This document shows positions 50,319 to 58,954 of a DNA stretch of 64,000 nt, in pieces (the stretch's first letter is position 1; each line of letters begins with the position of its first letter). Under the pieces are notes generated by a model. The model was not told the DNA's origin. It worked only from the letters and a program-made list of their open reading frames with translations, and made no database searches. Made by a program: the position numbers and the translations under genes. Origin of the DNA: Massilia sp. PDC64 (lineage in GTDB: Bacteria > Pseudomonadota > Gammaproteobacteria > Burkholderiales > Burkholderiaceae_D); the NCBI RefSeq assembly GCF_900101265.1, contig NZ_FMZS01000011.1:186001-250000 (forward strand). Reading direction: 5' to 3'.

Positions 50319-51256
50319 TTCGCCGCTACCTCATGTTGCGAACCCGGCGTGTTGGACAGCGACCAGACGTAGGCGGCCAGCACGTGCGCCTTGCCTTCGC
50401 CGAGGAATTCGCCCCACGCGGGCATCGTGTTGTTGCGGCCCTTGCGGATCGTCTCCATGATCGTCTCCGGGCTGCCGCCGTACAGCCACACTTTATCGGT
50501 CAGGTTCGGCGCGCCCAGCATCGGATTACCGTGCGCGTCGGGGCCGTGGCAGGCGGCACAGGCGGCGAACTTCGGCTTGCCGAAGGCGACCTTGATCGGG
50601 TCGGCCGGCGCGCCGGACAGGCTCATCACATAGTGCGCGACGTTCTCCACGTCCTTGTCGGAACCGAGCGCGGCGCCCATCGGCGGCATCTGGCCGTTGC
50701 GGCCCTTCATGATCGTTTCCTTGATCACGGACGGGTCGCCGCCGTACAGCCAGTCGTTGTCCGTCAGGTTCGGATAGCCCTTGTTGCCGCGGGCATCCGA
50801 GCCATGGCACTGCGCGCAGTACGTGAGGAACAGGCGCTCGCCGATGGCGTGGGCCTGCGGATCGGCCGCGACGTCCTTGAGGTCGCTCTTGAGGTATTGC
50901 GCGAACAGCGGGCCGTAGTCGGCATCGGCCTTCGCCAGTTCCCGCTGGTACGCGCCGGCCGATTGCCAGCCCAGGCGGCCGGCGTAGCTGCCGAGGCCCG
51001 GATACAGCACGAGGTAACCGATGGCGAACAGGATCGTCAGGTAGAACATGAACATCCACCAGCGCGGCATCGGCGTGTTCAGTTCCGTCAGGTCCTCGTC
51101 CCACACGTGGCCCGTCGTCTTTTCGGGCTGGCCCTTGTCGTCGAGGCGCACCTTGTAGCGCGACTGCGACCACAGCAAAATCGCGCAGCCCGCGATGCCC
51201 AGCAACGTGATCAGGACGATGTACCAGTTCCAGAAACCGCTCGTGAAGTCAGACAT
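50315..51256 (-). CDS. ccoP: cbb3 oxidase subunit III, dihaem cytochrome c
   Basis: This 313-residue subunit brings electrons to the cbb3 oxidase. It has two N-terminal membrane segments (about 8-28 and 65-85), then two cytochrome c domains with haem sites CAQCHG and CAACHG and the distal ligand Met residues in NGQMPPMG and NTMPAWG. The start at 51254-51256 was chosen because the frame upstream overlaps ccoQ out of frame; it overlaps ccoQ by eight bases. Confidence 0.95.
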   Translation of the reverse strand: MSDFTSGFWNWYIVLITLLGIAGCAILLWSQSRYKVRLDDKGQPEKTTGHVWDEDLTELNTPMPRWWMFMFYLTILFAIGYLVLYPGLGSYAGRLGWQSAGAYQRELAKADADYGPLFAQYLKSDLKDVAADPQAHAIGERLFLTYCAQCHGSDARGNKGYPNLTDNDWLYGGDPSVIKETIMKGRNGQMPPMGAALGSDKDVENVAHYVMSLSGAPADPIKVAFGKPKFAACAACHGPDAHGNPMLGAPNLTDKVWLYGGSPETIMETIRKGRNNTMPAWGEFLGEGKAHVLAAYVWSLSNTPGSQHEVAAK

Positions 51257-51416
51257 AGTCGTCCTCCACCTCGTCGTCGAACGGGATGGCGGCCGTCGCG
51301 GCGAAGTCCCGTTCCTTGCGCAGCAGGAAGGCCCAGGCGAGGATGCCCAGGAACGTGGCAAAACTCACGACCGTCATCACGCGGCTCGCGTCGTCGAATA
51401 CATGTTGGATGGCCAT
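51249..51416 (-). CDS. ccoQ: cbb3 oxidase small subunit CcoQ
   Basis: This 55-residue protein, read directly from the reverse strand, begins MAIQHVFDDASRVMTVVSF and has one membrane helix (about 15-32, with TVVSFATFLGILAWAFLL) followed by RKERDF and an acidic C-terminus ending VEDDYV. It matches CcoQ in length, topology and position between ccoO and ccoP. It starts one base after the ccoO stop and overlaps ccoP by eight bases. CcoQ stabilises the oxidase complex. Confidence 0.9.
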   Translation of the reverse strand: MAIQHVFDDASRVMTVVSFATFLGILAWAFLLRKERDFAATAAIPFDDEVEDDYV

Positions 51417-51417
51417 C

Positions 51418-52032
51418 TCAATTCCTCGATTTGATTTGCGTGCCGAGACCCTGCAGGTAGGCGACCAGCGCGTCCTGCTCCGTCTTGTCCGCCAGCTGGG
51501 CCGGCGCGTCCTTGATGTCCTGCTCCGTGTACGGGACGTTCAGGCGCTGCATGGCGCGCATCTTCGGCACGATGGATTGCGGGTCCAGCTTCGCCGTGGC
51601 CAGCCACGGATAGCCGGGCATGTTCGATTCCGGCACGACGTCGCGCGGGTTGTCGAGGTGGGTGCGGTGCCACTCGTCCGAGTAGCGGCCGCCCACGCGC
51701 GCGAGGTCCGGGCCGGTGCGCTTGGAACCCCACTGGAACGGGTGGTCGTAGACGAATTCGCCCGCGACCGAGTAATGGCCGTAGCGCTCCGTCTCGGCGC
51801 GGAACGGGCGGATCATCTGCGAGTGGCAGTTGTAGCAGCCTTCGCGGATGTAGACATCGCGGCCCGCGAGGCGCAGCGGCGAGTACGGCTTGAGGCCGGC
51901 GACGGGTTCGGTGGTCGAATGCTGGAAGAACAGCGGGACGATCTCGACGAGGCCGCCGAACGAGATCACGACCAGCACGAGGCCGATCAGCAGCCAGGGG
52001 TTCTTCTCGATCCACTCATGGGTGAATTTCAT
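51418..52032 (-). CDS. ccoO: cbb3 oxidase subunit II, monohaem cytochrome c
   Basis: This 204-residue subunit has an N-terminal membrane anchor (about 12-32) and one cytochrome c domain with the haem site CYNCHSQ and the Met ligand in NMPGYPWL. It accepts electrons from CcoP and passes them to CcoN. It starts 21 bases after ccoN. Confidence 0.95.
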   Translation of the reverse strand: MKFTHEWIEKNPWLLIGLVLVVISFGGLVEIVPLFFQHSTTEPVAGLKPYSPLRLAGRDVYIREGCYNCHSQMIRPFRAETERYGHYSVAGEFVYDHPFQWGSKRTGPDLARVGGRYSDEWHRTHLDNPRDVVPESNMPGYPWLATAKLDPQSIVPKMRAMQRLNVPYTEQDIKDAPAQLADKTEQDALVAYLQGLGTQIKSRN

Positions 52033-52053
52033 GTTTGCTCCTATCGATTCGTC

Positions 52054-53508
52054 TCAAGCGTGTTCCGGGACCGCATGCGGCTTCTTGTGGGCTGGCGGCA
52101 GCGCGGGGATGCGCGCATCCGCCGACTTCGTGCCGCGCATCGTCAGCCACGTGTTGTAGGCCATCAGGCACATGCCGGTCAGGTACATCAGGCCGCCGCC
52201 GAAGCGGATCACGTAGTACGGGTACGTCGCCTTGACGCCTTCGACGAAGGTGTAGGTGAGCGTGCCGTCCGGGTTCACGGCGCGCCACATCAGGCCCTGC
52301 ATCACGCCGGCGATCCACATCGCGGCGATGTACAGCACGATGCCGATGGTGCCGAGCCAGAAGTGCGCCTCGACGAGGGCCATGCTGGCCATCTGCTTCT
52401 TGCCGGCGAGGCGCGGGATCAGGTAGTACAGGGATCCCATCGTGATGAAGCCGACCCAGCCCAGCGCACCGCCGTGCACGTGGGCGATGCCCCAGTCCGT
52501 GTAGTGCGACAGCGAGTTGATGGTTTTAATGGACATCATCGGCCCCTCGAACGTGGCCATGCCGTAGAACGACAGCGACACGATCATGAATTTCAGCAGC
52601 GGGTCCGAGCGCAGCTTGTGCCACGCGCCGGACAGGGTCATGATCCCGTTGATCATGCCGCCCCACGACGGCGCCAGCAGGATCAGCGAGAACACCATGC
52701 CGATCGACTGCGTCCAGTCCGGGAGCGCCGTGTAGTGCAGGTGGTGCGGACCGGCCCACATGTAGGTGAAGATCAGGGCCCAGAAATGCACGATCGACAG
52801 GCGGTACGAGTACACGGGACGCTCGGCCTGCTTCGGGATGAAGTAGTACACCATGCCCAGGTAGCCCGCCGTGAGGATGAAGCCGACGGCGTTGTGGCCG
52901 TACCACCACTGGATCATCGCGTCCTGCACGCCGGCGTACATCGAGTACGACTTGAACAGGGTGACGGGCATCGACATGCCGTTGACGATGTGGAGGATGG
53001 CCACGGCGAGGATGTAGCCGCCGAAGAACCAGTTGGCGACATAGATGTGCTGCACGCGGCGCTTGACGATGGTGCCGAAGAAGACGATGGCGTACGCGAC
53101 CCACACGATGGCGATGAGGATGGCGATCGGCCATTCCAGCTCGGCGTATTCCTTGCCGCGCGTGAAGCCCAGCGGCAAGGTGATCGCGGCCGACACGAGG
53201 ACGGCCTGCCAGCCCCAGAACGTGAACGCGGCCAGCCGGTCGGAGAACAGCCGCACCTGGCACGTGCGCTGCACGACGTAGTAGGACGTGGCGAACAGGC
53301 CGCAGATGCCGAAGGCGAAGATCACCGCGTTCGTGTGCAGCGGCCGCAGGCGGCCGTACGTGAGCCACGGGATATCGAAGTTCAATGCCGGCCAGGCGAG
53401 CTGCGCGGCAATCCACACGCCCGCGAGCATGCCGATCACGCCCCACGCCACGGTGGCGATGGCAAACTGGCGCACGATCTTGTAGTTATAGTTTAGACTG
53501 CTGTCCAA
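52054..53508 (-). CDS. ccoN: cbb3 oxidase catalytic subunit I (TTG start)
   Basis: This 484-residue catalytic subunit has twelve membrane segments and the haem b, haem b3 and CuB histidines (for example [18 protein letters not shown] and [12 protein letters not shown]). It reduces O2 with high affinity. The start is TTG at 53508, giving the usual N-terminus [21 protein letters not shown] precedes it by about six bases. A longer frame up to 53607 would run through the FNR box and the promoter, so it is rejected. First gene of ccoNOQP-GH. Confidence 0.93.
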   Translation of the reverse strand: MDSSLNYNYKIVRQFAIATVAWGVIGMLAGVWIAAQLAWPALNFDIPWLTYGRLRPLHTNAVIFAFGICGLFATSYYVVQRTCQVRLFSDRLAAFTFWGWQAVLVSAAITLPLGFTRGKEYAELEWPIAILIAIVWVAYAIVFFGTIVKRRVQHIYVANWFFGGYILAVAILHIVNGMSMPVTLFKSYSMYAGVQDAMIQWWYGHNAVGFILTAGYLGMVYYFIPKQAERPVYSYRLSIVHFWALIFTYMWAGPHHLHYTALPDWTQSIGMVFSLILLAPSWGGMINGIMTLSGAWHKLRSDPLLKFMIVSLSFYGMATFEGPMMSIKTINSLSHYTDWGIAHVHGGALGWVGFITMGSLYYLIPRLAGKKQMASMALVEAHFWLGTIGIVLYIAAMWIAGVMQGLMWRAVNPDGTLTYTFVEGVKATYPYYVIRFGGGLMYLTGMCLMAYNTWLTMRGTKSADARIPALPPAHKKPHAVPEHA

Positions 53509-53545
53509 GGTGCACTCCCTGAAGAATAAGAAAGACGACACCGTC

Positions 53546-53551
53546 AGGGTA
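53546..53551 (-). promoter_or_regulatory. Candidate -10 of ccoN
   Basis: TACCCT on the reverse strand lies 23 bases from the near edge of the FNR box, the spacing expected for a class II FNR promoter. Confidence 0.4.
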
Positions 53552-53574
53552 GGTTTCCTGGGGGTTCGAAATCC

Positions 53575-53588
53575 TTGATGTGAATCAA
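53575..53588. promoter_or_regulatory. FNR box of the cbb3 operon
   Basis: TTGATGTGAATCAA is a perfect match to TTGAT-N4-ATCAA. Its centre is 73 bases before the ccoN start codon. Flanking bases AAATCC and AAA are shared with the two other FNR boxes in the window. Position and proposed -10 fit activation with the site centred near -41.5. It may also affect the divergent zinc-finger gene. Confidence 0.9.
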
Positions 53589-53746
53589 AAAGTCCGGATT
53601 GGGTCAAAGGAAGGCGCTAGCCTCTCCCTCGATGTTGCTGAAAGCAGACTGGCGTTACGAAAGGACGATATGAGGTGCGTCAAACATGACGCTCGATGGT
53701 CCCGCCACACTGACCGCAGGATTTGACAACGAAGAGGACGACGACC

Positions 53747-54145
53747 ATGCCGCCAATTTCACCTGAACTACACAAGGAACTCGACCAGCGCCTGCGTAAA
53801 GCCCGCGAGGACGCGCTGGCCACCGTGCGCAGCCGCACGGATGGCGATACGGACGACCGCCCGGCGATCTCGCCGAACGCCCACATGGGCCAGAACGACG
53901 ACGCGCCGGCCGGCGAGATGCTCAGCCATAACGAGGAACACCTGGCCGAGCACGAAGCGAACCTACTGCACGAGATCGACGCCGCGATCGGCCGCCTGGA
54001 ATCGGGCGCGATCGGCATCTGCGAATCGTGCGGACGCGACATTCCGGAAGCCCGGCTGCTCGCGACGCCGACGGTGCGCACGTGTATCGCATGCCAGGAG
54101 CGGATCGAGAAGGAACAGCGGACGGGCCGCGGCCCGACCATGTGA
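53747..54145 (+). CDS. DksA/TraR-type zinc-finger protein
   Basis: This 132-residue protein has the DksA/TraR C4 zinc-finger: CESC (Cys92, Cys95) and CIAC (Cys113, Cys116) in GICESCGRDIPEARLLATPTVRTCIAC. The N-terminal helical hairpin is shorter than in DksA and lacks the DksA coiled-coil tip DxxDxA. It is similar to small DksA-like proteins that modulate RNA polymerase, but its role is unknown. ATG 53747 follows GAAGAGGACG; a TTG at 53723 is an alternative. It is divergent from ccoN and ends next to ccoS. Confidence 0.85.
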   Translation: MPPISPELHKELDQRLRKAREDALATVRSRTDGDTDDRPAISPNAHMGQNDDAPAGEMLSHNEEHLAEHEANLLHEIDAAIGRLESGAIGICESCGRDIPEARLLATPTVRTCIACQERIEKEQRTGRGPTM

Positions 54146-54286
54146 TCAATCGTCGTCGCCGAGGATGCGGAGCGCGGGCCCTTCGAGATCGTCGAACTGC
54201 CCGCTGTCCGCCGCGCCGAAGAAGATCCACACCGCGAACGCGACGAGCATCACGCTGAGCGGCACCAGCAGGTACAAGGCTTCCAT
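54146..54286 (-). CDS. ccoS: cbb3 oxidase assembly protein CcoS
   Basis: This 46-residue protein, read directly from the reverse strand, starts MEALYLLVPLSVMLVAFAVW and ends GPALRILGDDD. The single membrane helix followed by FFGAADSGQFDDLEGPA matches CcoS/FixS. Its ATG immediately follows the ccoI stop, whose end carries GGAGGGAG. CcoS is needed for cofactor insertion into the oxidase. It is tail-to-tail with the zinc-finger gene with no gap. Confidence 0.9.
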   Translation of the reverse strand: MEALYLLVPLSVMLVAFAVWIFFGAADSGQFDDLEGPALRILGDDD

Positions 54287-56695
54287 TCACTCCCTCCTCA
54301 GGCGCGCGGCGTTGAGCACCACGAGCGCCGAACTCGCGGCCATCCCTACGCCCGACAGCCACGGATTCAACAGGCCGCTCGCGGCCGCCGGAATCGCGGC
54401 CACGTTGTACAGCATGGCCCAGCCCAGGTTCTGGCGGATCACGCGCAGGGTGGCGGCCGCCGTGTCCAGGGCAGCTGCCAGCGGGCGCAGGCCTTCGCCC
54501 AGCAGCACGCAGTCCGCATGCAGTTGCGCCAGTTGCGCGCCCTGCCCCATCGCGAAGCTCACGTCCGCGCCGGACAGCACGGCCGCGTCGTTGATGCCGT
54601 CGCCGACCATCGCCACGACGGCGCCTTCGCGCTGCAGGCCGCGCACGACGTTCAGTTTATCTGCGGGCAGCTGGTGCCCCAGCGCGTGCGCGATGCCGAG
54701 CTGCATGGCGACGTCCTGCGCGGCCTCGTCGTCGTCGCCGGACAGCAGCACGATCGTCTTGCCCGCCGCGCGAAGACTCTCCACGACGTCGCGCGCTTCG
54801 GGCCGCACGTCGTCGACGAGGTCGAAGCGCGCCATCCAGCCGGACGTCGTGCCGAGCCACACGGCCGTATGGCCACTGAGCTGAGCGCCCTTTTGCCCGC
54901 CCGGGGCCTCGCCGCACGCGATGCCGGCCACGAACGTGGCGTTGCCAAGACGGTAACGGCGGCCGCCGATCTCGCCCTCGACACCTTGTCCCACGACCTG
55001 GTTCACCATGCCTGCGACGAGCGCCGCCGGCCCGGCCGCGTCGCGGATCGCCTGCGCCAGCGGGTGCGCGCTGCCCGCCTCCAGCGCAGCGGCCAGCTGC
55101 AGGGCCATGCGCCGGCTCGCGCCGCCGAACGTCACCGTCTGGCGCAGCACGGGATGACCGTACGTCAGCGTGCCCGTCTTGTCGAAGACGACGTGCGTCG
55201 CGCGGCCCAGCGTCTCCAGCACGTGCGGCCTGACGGCGAGCGCGCCTTTGCGCAGCAGGCGGTCGGTGGCGGCGGCCAGCGCCGTCGGCGTCGCCAGCGA
55301 CAGCGCGCACGGGCACGACACGACGAGCACCGCGATCGCCGCCGGCCAGGCGCGCGCCGGATCGACGAGATACCAGCCCGCGCACACGGCGACCGTCAGC
55401 ACCAGCAGCGCGACGACGAACCACGCGCCCACGCGGTCGGCCCACAGCGCCAGCGCGGGCTTGTCCTGGCCCGCGCGCTCGACGAGGCGCACGAGCAGCG
55501 CGAGCGTACTGTCGCGTGCACTGCTCGTCACGCGCACGACGATCGCCTGCGCGACGTTGACGGCGCCGCCGGGCAGTTGCGCGCCCGGCCCCAGCGCGCG
55601 TGTGCGGCTTTCGCCCGTCAGCAGCGCGAGATCGACTTCCGTGTCGCCTTCGACGATGACGCCGTCGGCCGGCACGGCCTGGCCGGGCGCCACGAGCACG
55701 ACGTCGCCCGGCACGAGCGCCCCGGCGGCGACGGTCTCCGTCGCGCGCGACCCCGTAAAGTCGATGTAGCGCTGCGCCGTCGCGGGCGCCGCGCGCTGCA
55801 GACCCTCCAGTGCACGCGCGGCGCGCCGGCGCGCGTCCAGCTCCAGGTAGCGGCTGCCCAGCAGCAGGAACACGAACATCGTGATCGAATCGAAGTACAC
55901 GTCACCATGGCCCCGCACGACCGCCACGACGCTGGCGCCGGACGCGGCGAGGATGCCCAGCGCCACCGGCACGTCCATGCCGGCCACACCGCGGCGCAGG
56001 TCCAGCCACGCGCCGCGCAGGAACGGCCACGACGAGTACGCGACGGCCGGCACGGTCAGCAGCAGCGCGGCCCAGTGCATCAGGGCGCGCATGTCGGCAT
56101 CCATCGTGCCGTCCGTGGCGAGGTACACGGGCACCGCATACATCATCACCTGCATCATCGCCAGGCCCGCGACGAACAGGCGGCGGAACAGCGTCCTGCG
56201 CTCCCGTTCGAGGTGCGCCGCCTGGCGCTGCGCGTCCAGCGGATACGCGGTGTAACTGATCGCGCGCAGCGCGGCGAGGATGTCGCTGGCCCGGCACACG
56301 GCCGGGTCCCAGCGCACGCGCAGGCGCTCCGTCGCGACGTTCAGCAGCGCGTCCGTTACGCCGGGCAGCGCATTCACCCGGCGTTCGATCAGCCACACGC
56401 ACGCGGCGCAGCGGATGCCCTCGATGGTGAAGACGACATCGCCGGCGTCGGGCGCGTCGTCGTACGCGCGCAGCGTGGCCCGGTCGGCGTCGTCCTCGAT
56501 GCGCGCGGCGAATTCGGTGCGGTTGCCGTAATAATCGGCGAGACCGGCGTCGGCGATGGCCTGCGCGGCCGCGGCACAACCGGGGCAGCACATCGTGCGG
56601 CTTGCGCCGTCGACGACGGCCGACCACGGACTCGCGGCCGGAGCCGGCTGGCCGCAGTGCCAGCACGCGGCGGCGTCGAGGACGGCCGCGTTCAT
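54287..56695 (-). CDS. ccoI: Copper P1B-type ATPase CcoI
   Basis: This 802-residue copper pump supplies CuB for the cbb3 oxidase. It has an N-terminal cysteine region (CWHC, CCPGC), a heavy-metal-associated domain with CAAC (96-99), membrane helices, the ion site SCPCALSLATP, the phosphorylation motif DKTGTLTYGHP and the hinge MVGDGINDAAVL. This is the FixI/CcoI group. ATG 56695 overlaps the upstream membrane-protein stop by four bases (ATGA), arguing for coupling. Confidence 0.95.
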   Translation of the reverse strand: MNAAVLDAAACWHCGQPAPAASPWSAVVDGASRTMCCPGCAAAAQAIADAGLADYYGNRTEFAARIEDDADRATLRAYDDAPDAGDVVFTIEGIRCAACVWLIERRVNALPGVTDALLNVATERLRVRWDPAVCRASDILAALRAISYTAYPLDAQRQAAHLERERRTLFRRLFVAGLAMMQVMMYAVPVYLATDGTMDADMRALMHWAALLLTVPAVAYSSWPFLRGAWLDLRRGVAGMDVPVALGILAASGASVVAVVRGHGDVYFDSITMFVFLLLGSRYLELDARRRAARALEGLQRAAPATAQRYIDFTGSRATETVAAGALVPGDVVLVAPGQAVPADGVIVEGDTEVDLALLTGESRTRALGPGAQLPGGAVNVAQAIVVRVTSSARDSTLALLVRLVERAGQDKPALALWADRVGAWFVVALLVLTVAVCAGWYLVDPARAWPAAIAVLVVSCPCALSLATPTALAAATDRLLRKGALAVRPHVLETLGRATHVVFDKTGTLTYGHPVLRQTVTFGGASRRMALQLAAALEAGSAHPLAQAIRDAAGPAALVAGMVNQVVGQGVEGEIGGRRYRLGNATFVAGIACGEAPGGQKGAQLSGHTAVWLGTTSGWMARFDLVDDVRPEARDVVESLRAAGKTIVLLSGDDDEAAQDVAMQLGIAHALGHQLPADKLNVVRGLQREGAVVAMVGDGINDAAVLSGADVSFAMGQGAQLAQLHADCVLLGEGLRPLAAALDTAAATLRVIRQNLGWAMLYNVAAIPAAASGLLNPWLSGVGMAASSALVVLNAARLRRE

Positions 56696-57438
56696 GCCGC
56701 GGCTCCCGGCGCGACGCAGATCTCCTGCACCCAGCCATGCGGCAGGCCGCCCGCGGCGCGCGCGAGCCCGAGCAGGCCGAAGCCCAGCACGAGGACGCCG
56801 CACGCGAGCCGCACGCGCGGGCTCGCGAGCCGGCCGCGCAGGCGCGTGCCCAGCAGGCCCAGGCCCAGCAGCATCGGCAGCGTGCCGAGGCCGAACGCCA
56901 GCATCACGAACGCCCCGCGAAAGGCGGAGCCGCTCAGCATCGCGGTGACGAGGACGCTGTAGACCATCCCGCACGGCAGCCAGCCCCACAGGCCGCCCGC
57001 GACGAACATGCGCGCGGGCCGGTCCAGCGGGCCGACTTTCTTCAGCAGCGGCTGCACGCCGCGCCACACGACGCGGCCGCCCTGCTCCAGGCGCGCCAGG
57101 CCGCGCCACGCATCCATCAGGTACAGGCCCAGCGCCGCCACCATCAGGTTCGCGAGCCAGTACGCGCCCGTCTGCAGCGCGGGCAGTCGGGCCAGTGCCT
57201 GCGCGCCCTGCGCGAAGCCACCGGCCAGCGCACCGGCGACCATGTAGCTGCCGATGCGCCCGGCGTTGTAGGCAACGACGTTCAGCACCGGCGCCCGCCT
57301 AGCGACGGCGCGCACGGGCACGACCCGTCCGACGGCAGGCGCCACCGACAGCGCGCCCACGATCCCGCCGCACATGCCGGCGCAGTGGACGCTGCCCAGC
57401 AGGCCGACGACAAACACGGGAACGAGTGCGACGTCCAT
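56692..57438 (-). CDS. SafE/TauE-type membrane protein of the cbb3 locus
   Basis: This 248-residue membrane protein has about six helices and the conserved segments HCAGMCGGIVGAL and LWGWLPCGMVYSVLVTA, typical of the 'sulfite exporter TauE/SafE' or UreH-like proteins that lie beside ccoI and are linked with copper handling. The start at 57438 is chosen over 57471 because the latter overlaps hemN out of frame. It overlaps ccoI by four bases. Copper or thiol-redox transport is inferred. Confidence 0.85.
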   Translation of the reverse strand: MDVALVPVFVVGLLGSVHCAGMCGGIVGALSVAPAVGRVVPVRAVARRAPVLNVVAYNAGRIGSYMVAGALAGGFAQGAQALARLPALQTGAYWLANLMVAALGLYLMDAWRGLARLEQGGRVVWRGVQPLLKKVGPLDRPARMFVAGGLWGWLPCGMVYSVLVTAMLSGSAFRGAFVMLAFGLGTLPMLLGLGLLGTRLRGRLASPRVRLACGVLVLGFGLLGLARAAGGLPHGWVQEICVAPGAAA

Positions 57439-57442
57439 GGGG

Positions 57443-58852
57443 TCACACCGTCCTCGAATGCGTGGCCGCACCGCGCGCGGCCAGGTAGCGGTCGAACACC
57501 ATGCACACGTTGCGGATCAGGAGGCGGCCCTTCAGCGTGACGCTGATCCAGCCCGGCGCGAGTTCGACGAGACCGTCGCGTTCCAGCTCCGCCAGCTGCG
57601 CCATCTCGCGGGCGAAATAGGCGGAGAACGCGATGGGGAACGCGAGTTCGATGGCGGCGATGGACAGCTCGAACTGGCACATCAGCTTCTGGATCACGCT
57701 GCGGCGCAGCGCATCGTCCATCGACAGCCGCGCGCCGCGCGCCACCGGCAGCTCGTTGCGGTCGAGCGCGTCGTAATAGGCATCCAGCGTCTTGACGTTC
57801 TGGCTGTACGTGGCGCCGACCGCGCCGATGGCCGATACGCCGCACGCGACGAGGTCCGTGTCGGCATGCGTCGAATAGCCCTGGAAGTTGCGGTGCAGAC
57901 GGCCCTGCTGCTGCGCGATGGCGAGGTCGTCGTCCGGCCGCGCGAAATGGTCCATGCCGATGTAGACATAGCCCGCGGCCGTCAGGCGCTCGATGCACAG
58001 CTGGAGCATGCGCAGCTTCGTCTCGCTGTCGGGCATGTCCGCGTCGACGATGCGACGCTGCGGCTTGAACAGATGCGGCAGGTGCGCGTAGTGGTACACG
58101 GCGATGCGGTCCGGCGCCGCGGCGATCACCTTGTCGAGCGTCGCACGCATCGTGTCCGGCGTCTGCTTCGGCAGGCCGTAGATCAGGTCGATGCTGACGG
58201 AGCGGAAATCCGCGTCGCGCGCGGCCGCGATGATGGCGCGCGTCTCCGCCTCGGACTGGATACGGTTGACGGCGCGCTGCACGTCCGGATCGAAATCCTG
58301 CACGCCCAGGCTGATGCGGTTGAAACCCTGGCGGCGCAGGCCGTGCACACGCTGCGCCGATACCGTGCGCGGGTCGATCTCGATGGCATACTCGCCGACG
58401 GCATCCGGCGCGAAGCGGAAGCAACGGCGCAGGTGCGCCATCAGGTCGTCCATCTGCGCGTCGGACAGGTAAGTGGGCGTGCCGCCGCCGAAGTGCAGCT
58501 GCTCGACGTCGTTCATGCCGGCGAACAGGCGGCCCTGCATCTCGACTTCGCGTTTCAGGTAGCCGAGGTAGGTCGCCGCTTTGTCCCGGTTCTTCGTGAC
58601 GATCTTGTTGCAGGCGCAGTAGTAGCAGACGGTGTCGCAGAACGGAATGTGCAGGTACAGCGACAGCGGCTTGCCGCCGCCGCGCGTGCGCAGGTCGGCC
58701 ACGGCGTGCAGGAAATCGCGGTAGCCGAACGAATCCGTGAAGCGGTCCGCCGTCGGGTACGACGTGTAGCGGGGGCCGTTGCGGCTCAGGCGGGCGATCA
58801 GGTCCGCGTCGAACTCGACGGCGGGCTGGAATGCGGGAACTACGTCGAACAT
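57443..58852 (-). CDS. hemN: Oxygen-independent coproporphyrinogen III oxidase
   Basis: This 469-residue radical-SAM enzyme decarboxylates coproporphyrinogen III in anaerobic haem synthesis. It has the cluster motif CDTVCYYCAC (Cys72, 76, 79 and 81, CxxxCxxCxC), YLHIPF before it, and the HemN C-terminal domain. The start at 58852 follows AGGAG by about eight bases; an in-frame ATG at 58915 lies near the FNR site and is rejected. An FNR box lies 75 bases upstream, as in other bacteria. Confidence 0.95.
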   Translation of the reverse strand: MFDVVPAFQPAVEFDADLIARLSRNGPRYTSYPTADRFTDSFGYRDFLHAVADLRTRGGGKPLSLYLHIPFCDTVCYYCACNKIVTKNRDKAATYLGYLKREVEMQGRLFAGMNDVEQLHFGGGTPTYLSDAQMDDLMAHLRRCFRFAPDAVGEYAIEIDPRTVSAQRVHGLRRQGFNRISLGVQDFDPDVQRAVNRIQSEAETRAIIAAARDADFRSVSIDLIYGLPKQTPDTMRATLDKVIAAAPDRIAVYHYAHLPHLFKPQRRIVDADMPDSETKLRMLQLCIERLTAAGYVYIGMDHFARPDDDLAIAQQQGRLHRNFQGYSTHADTDLVACGVSAIGAVGATYSQNVKTLDAYYDALDRNELPVARGARLSMDDALRRSVIQKLMCQFELSIAAIELAFPIAFSAYFAREMAQLAELERDGLVELAPGWISVTLKGRLLIRNVCMVFDRYLAARGAATHSRTV

Positions 58853-58892
58853 CTGGAAAACTCCTGGGCCTGCGGCGTGAACATACCGGATG

Positions 58893-58898
58893 AGTCTA
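58893..58898 (-). promoter_or_regulatory. Candidate -10 of hemN
   Basis: TAGACT on the reverse strand lies 22 bases from the FNR box edge, as expected for a class II FNR promoter. Confidence 0.4.
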
Positions 58899-58920
58899 TT
58901 GAGGGGGATCCGCAAAATCC

Positions 58921-58934
58921 TTGACCTGCATCAA
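58921..58934. promoter_or_regulatory. FNR box of hemN
   Basis: TTGACCTGCATCAA matches TTGAT-N4-ATCAA at nine of ten positions. Centre 75 bases before the hemN start. It shares the flanks AAATCC and AAA with the ccoN and chemoreceptor boxes. Confidence 0.85.
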
Positions 58935-58954
58935 AAATCGCCGAAGCCAGTGTG

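Noticed and set aside
53509-53607. An N-terminal extension of ccoN to an upstream ATG
   Set aside because: It would put the FNR box and the promoter inside the coding region, and the added residues do not resemble CcoN.
54146-58852. A foreign island or mobile element carrying the ccoI-hemN genes
   Set aside because: No integrase, repeat or composition shift is visible; the order matches other betaproteobacterial cbb3 regions.
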